Shown here one piece after another: positions 62,586 to 64,000 of a stretch of DNA of 64,000 nt. Source of the DNA: Paracoccaceae bacterium (GTDB taxonomy: Bacteria > Pseudomonadota > Alphaproteobacteria > Rhodobacterales > Rhodobacteraceae); the NCBI GenBank assembly GCA_003605175.1, contig QWDA01000006.1:1-64000 (forward strand), given 5' to 3'. The position numbers and the translations under genes were made by a program. Numbering within the stretch: position 1 is the stretch's first letter; each line of letters starts with the position of its first letter. A model generated the notes under the pieces. The model searched no databases. It was given only the letters and a program-made list of their open reading frames with translations, and had not been told where the DNA came from.

Positions 62586-64000
62586 GGGTCGCTCCTGTCC
62601 GGAGGATCTTCGTCAGCGCCGCGAAATGCGCGGGCCAGGTGGTTTCGGCATGTTCGGCGAGCACCCGTCCGGTACCGCTTGCCTGCCGCCCGAACAGCGC
62701 ATCGAGGAGGCGCTTCCTCTCGGTCCTGTCGAGCTCGGACAGGACGCGGCGGAACACCGGCAGGTATTCGGTGAAGGTCTCCGCGTCGAGCGAGACCATC
62801 CAGGCATCGACGGTGCCGCGGAGCCCGGCGTCGTAAAGGAGGCGCTGGCCGGAGCCTTCGAAGAAGCCCTCGAAGAAGGCGGCGGCATCGGCGGGCGCGG
62901 TGCCGGGCGAGAGCATGCGGCCGAGGAGCACCACGGCCTCTTCGGGGCCCATGGCGTCGGCTTCGTAAAGGAGCCGCGCGGCGGCCCCCATGACGAGACG
63001 CGCCGCCTGCTTGTCGTCAGCGACGCGGCGCAGCGCCGTGGTCCAGCTTTCCGAAAGCTCCTCGCCGATCTCGGCGAGGCGGATCGCGCCATCGGTGGCC
63101 TTGAGCGCGGAGGTGAAGCCGCGCGCCGCCTCGGCATCGAGTTTGCGCGCGGCATAGTGCAGCGCAAGCGCGCCCTGGGTGCCGATCCGGACGAAGAGGC
63201 CGGTGAGCTGGCCCGCATCGGTCTGGCGCGCCTTGCCGTAGCGGATCACCTCGGCAAGGCCGGGGAGCGCGCCGAGAAGCTCGAGGCAGTCGGAGGTTTC
63301 CGCCGCCCGGTCGCCGAGCCGGACGATCCCCGCCTCGGCCGCCCCGTCGAGTTGCGCGGTCATCGCGGCGAAGACGAGATCGGCGAGCTGGCCGAGGGTT
63401 TCCGCGTCGTCCATCTCCTTGGCGAGCCGGCCGGCGGCGGCGGTCTCGATGGTGGTGCCGTGAACGAGGTTCTCGACCAGCTCCACGGCGAATTCGGGCT
63501 GCCAGGCGAGGACCCAGCGCTCGCGGAAGGTGCCCCGGCTCTTGCCGGCATCGGTCAGCCGGCCCCAATGGACGCCCAGCGCCCTAAGGCGGTGGAGCAG
63601 TGTCGAGCGGAACAGGCCGCTGTCGGAACGGAGATCGAGGGCCAGCTCCCTTTCCAACGCCTCGGGCTTCAGCCGCGCCTTCTTCTGCTGGCGCTGCAGG
63701 TCTTCGAGGAGCGGCGCGGCGGGCACGGTCTCGGGGATCTCGCCCACGTCGTTGCCCAGAAGCAGCCGGTCCTCGACGATGCGCCAGAGGATCGGGTCGC
63801 CGAAACAGAGGCAGGAGACCACGGCCTCGCGCAACTCCTCGAAGCCAGGCGCGGGACGGCCCCGGACGGCGGCGAGCGCGGTGGCGAGCCGTTCAGCCTC
63901 GATCAGCGAGGCGGTGGAGACGAGCTGCCCTTCCTCGCGAAGCGCGCGGGCGATCTTCGCGACCCAGCGCGAGACCTGCTCGGCGGGAGGCGTTTCCCAG
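62575..64000 (-). CDS. DUF5682-like protein, N-terminus beyond the window
   Basis: Partial: the frame is open to the right edge, giving at least 474 residues to the stop at 62575. The visible part begins WETPPAEQVSRWVAKIARAL and contains GQLVSTASLIEAERLATALA, FGDPILWRIVEDRLLLGNDV and LHRLRALGVHWGRLTDAGKS; all helical, no enzyme motif. The sequence and the VWA neighbour match the DUF5682 family, which is found with MoxR AAA+ and VWA genes. Coupled to the VWA gene by an 11-bp overlap. Role unknown. Confidence 0.75.
   Translation of the reverse strand, partial: WETPPAEQVSRWVAKIARALREEGQLVSTASLIEAERLATALAAVRGRPAPGFEELREAVVSCLCFGDPILWRIVEDRLLLGNDVGEIPETVPAAPLLEDLQRQQKKARLKPEALERELALDLRSDSGLFRSTLLHRLRALGVHWGRLTDAGKSRGTFRERWVLAWQPEFAVELVENLVHGTTIETAAAGRLAKEMDDAETLGQLADLVFAAMTAQLDGAAEAGIVRLGDRAAETSDCLELLGALPGLAEVIRYGKARQTDAGQLTGLFVRIGTQGALALHYAARKLDAEAARGFTSALKATDGAIRLAEIGEELSESWTTALRRVADDKQAARLVMGAAARLLYEADAMGPEEAVVLLGRMLSPGTAPADAAAFFEGFFEGSGQRLLYDAGLRGTVDAWMVSLDAETFTEYLPVFRRVLSELDRTERKRLLDALFGRQASGTGRVLAEHAETTWPAHFAALTKILRTGATHGG

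Overview
The window reads as chromosomal DNA of an alphaproteobacterium of the Rhodobacterales (Rhodobacteraceae/Roseobacter type). Support: very high G+C with G/C-ending codons; a complex I (nuo) operon laced with extra reading frames; DUF5337 and helix-hairpin-helix (HhH) companions of nuoE/nuoF; an NDUFA12-like gene next to an MlaD protein, a DUF2155 protein and aat; an AsnC/Lrp gene divergent from trxB; a Hint-domain protein; and UbiK beside lgt. No rRNA, CRISPR array, prophage or intact insertion sequence was seen. One tRNA, Val(TAC), is present.

Layout. 1-1.65 kb: minus-strand ExbB/ExbD/ExbD energy-transduction operon, ending in a membrane protein cut by the window edge. 1.8-11.7 kb: tRNA-Val, then a minus-strand operon nuoA-B-C-D-E-F interrupted by an alpha/beta hydrolase, a 56-residue membrane protein, two membrane-anchored hypotheticals, an HhH membrane protein, DUF5337, a small membrane protein, a MAPEG protein and a lipoprotein; nuoG-N do not follow. 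12-19 kb: accessory genes (HELMH metalloprotease-like, GST, methyltransferase, macrodomain, ASCH, EcsC, LprI-like genes of which one is frameshifted). 19-24.1 kb: DegT aminotransferase, HAD phosphatase, glmU, glmS. 24.2-29.1 kb: lipoproteins, NDUFA12, MlaD, DUF2155, aat, hemerythrin, EamA transporter. 29.2-35.5 kb: LysE, SLC13 permease, L,D-transpeptidase, DCC protein, saccharopine-dehydrogenase/DUF4166 protein, YebC. 35.4-40.4 kb: TPR-like protein, then yfgM-bamB-der in transcription order. 40.6-45.3 kb: RND efflux pair. 45.5-54.7 kb: possible C58/YopT-like cysteine protease, Atm1-type ABC exporter, LysM protein, LOG protein, MsrB, coxG-coxS-coxM without coxL, hydroxyacid dehydrogenase, CsaA, YbjN. 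54.8-61.3 kb: UbiK, lgt, NDUFAF7/MidA methyltransferase, PgeF, a small ORF or sRNA with a strong terminator, Hint protein, AsnC, TrxB. 61.4-64 kb: VWA protein and a DUF5682-like protein that runs off the right edge.

Functional links. Complex I runs through the window: nuoABCDEF, the NDUFA12 homologue, and the NDUFAF7-type methyltransferase that in mitochondria modifies the NuoD homologue. Envelope biogenesis is a second theme: GlmU/GlmS feed peptidoglycan and LPS; BamB and YfgM serve outer-membrane protein assembly; Lgt serves the several lipoproteins. 

Non-coding structure is unusually informative. Intergenic regions at about 2.0, 18.6, 24.15 and 31.7 kb share GC-rich palindromic boxes, including a hairpin found twice with compensatory stem changes around a conserved 13-nt loop. 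A triple 11-bp tandem repeat occurs at 32.5 and 59.5 kb. A 107-bp palindrome-ended element sits at 29.1 kb. Genes that are more A+T-rich than their surroundings are lodged in the nuo operon.
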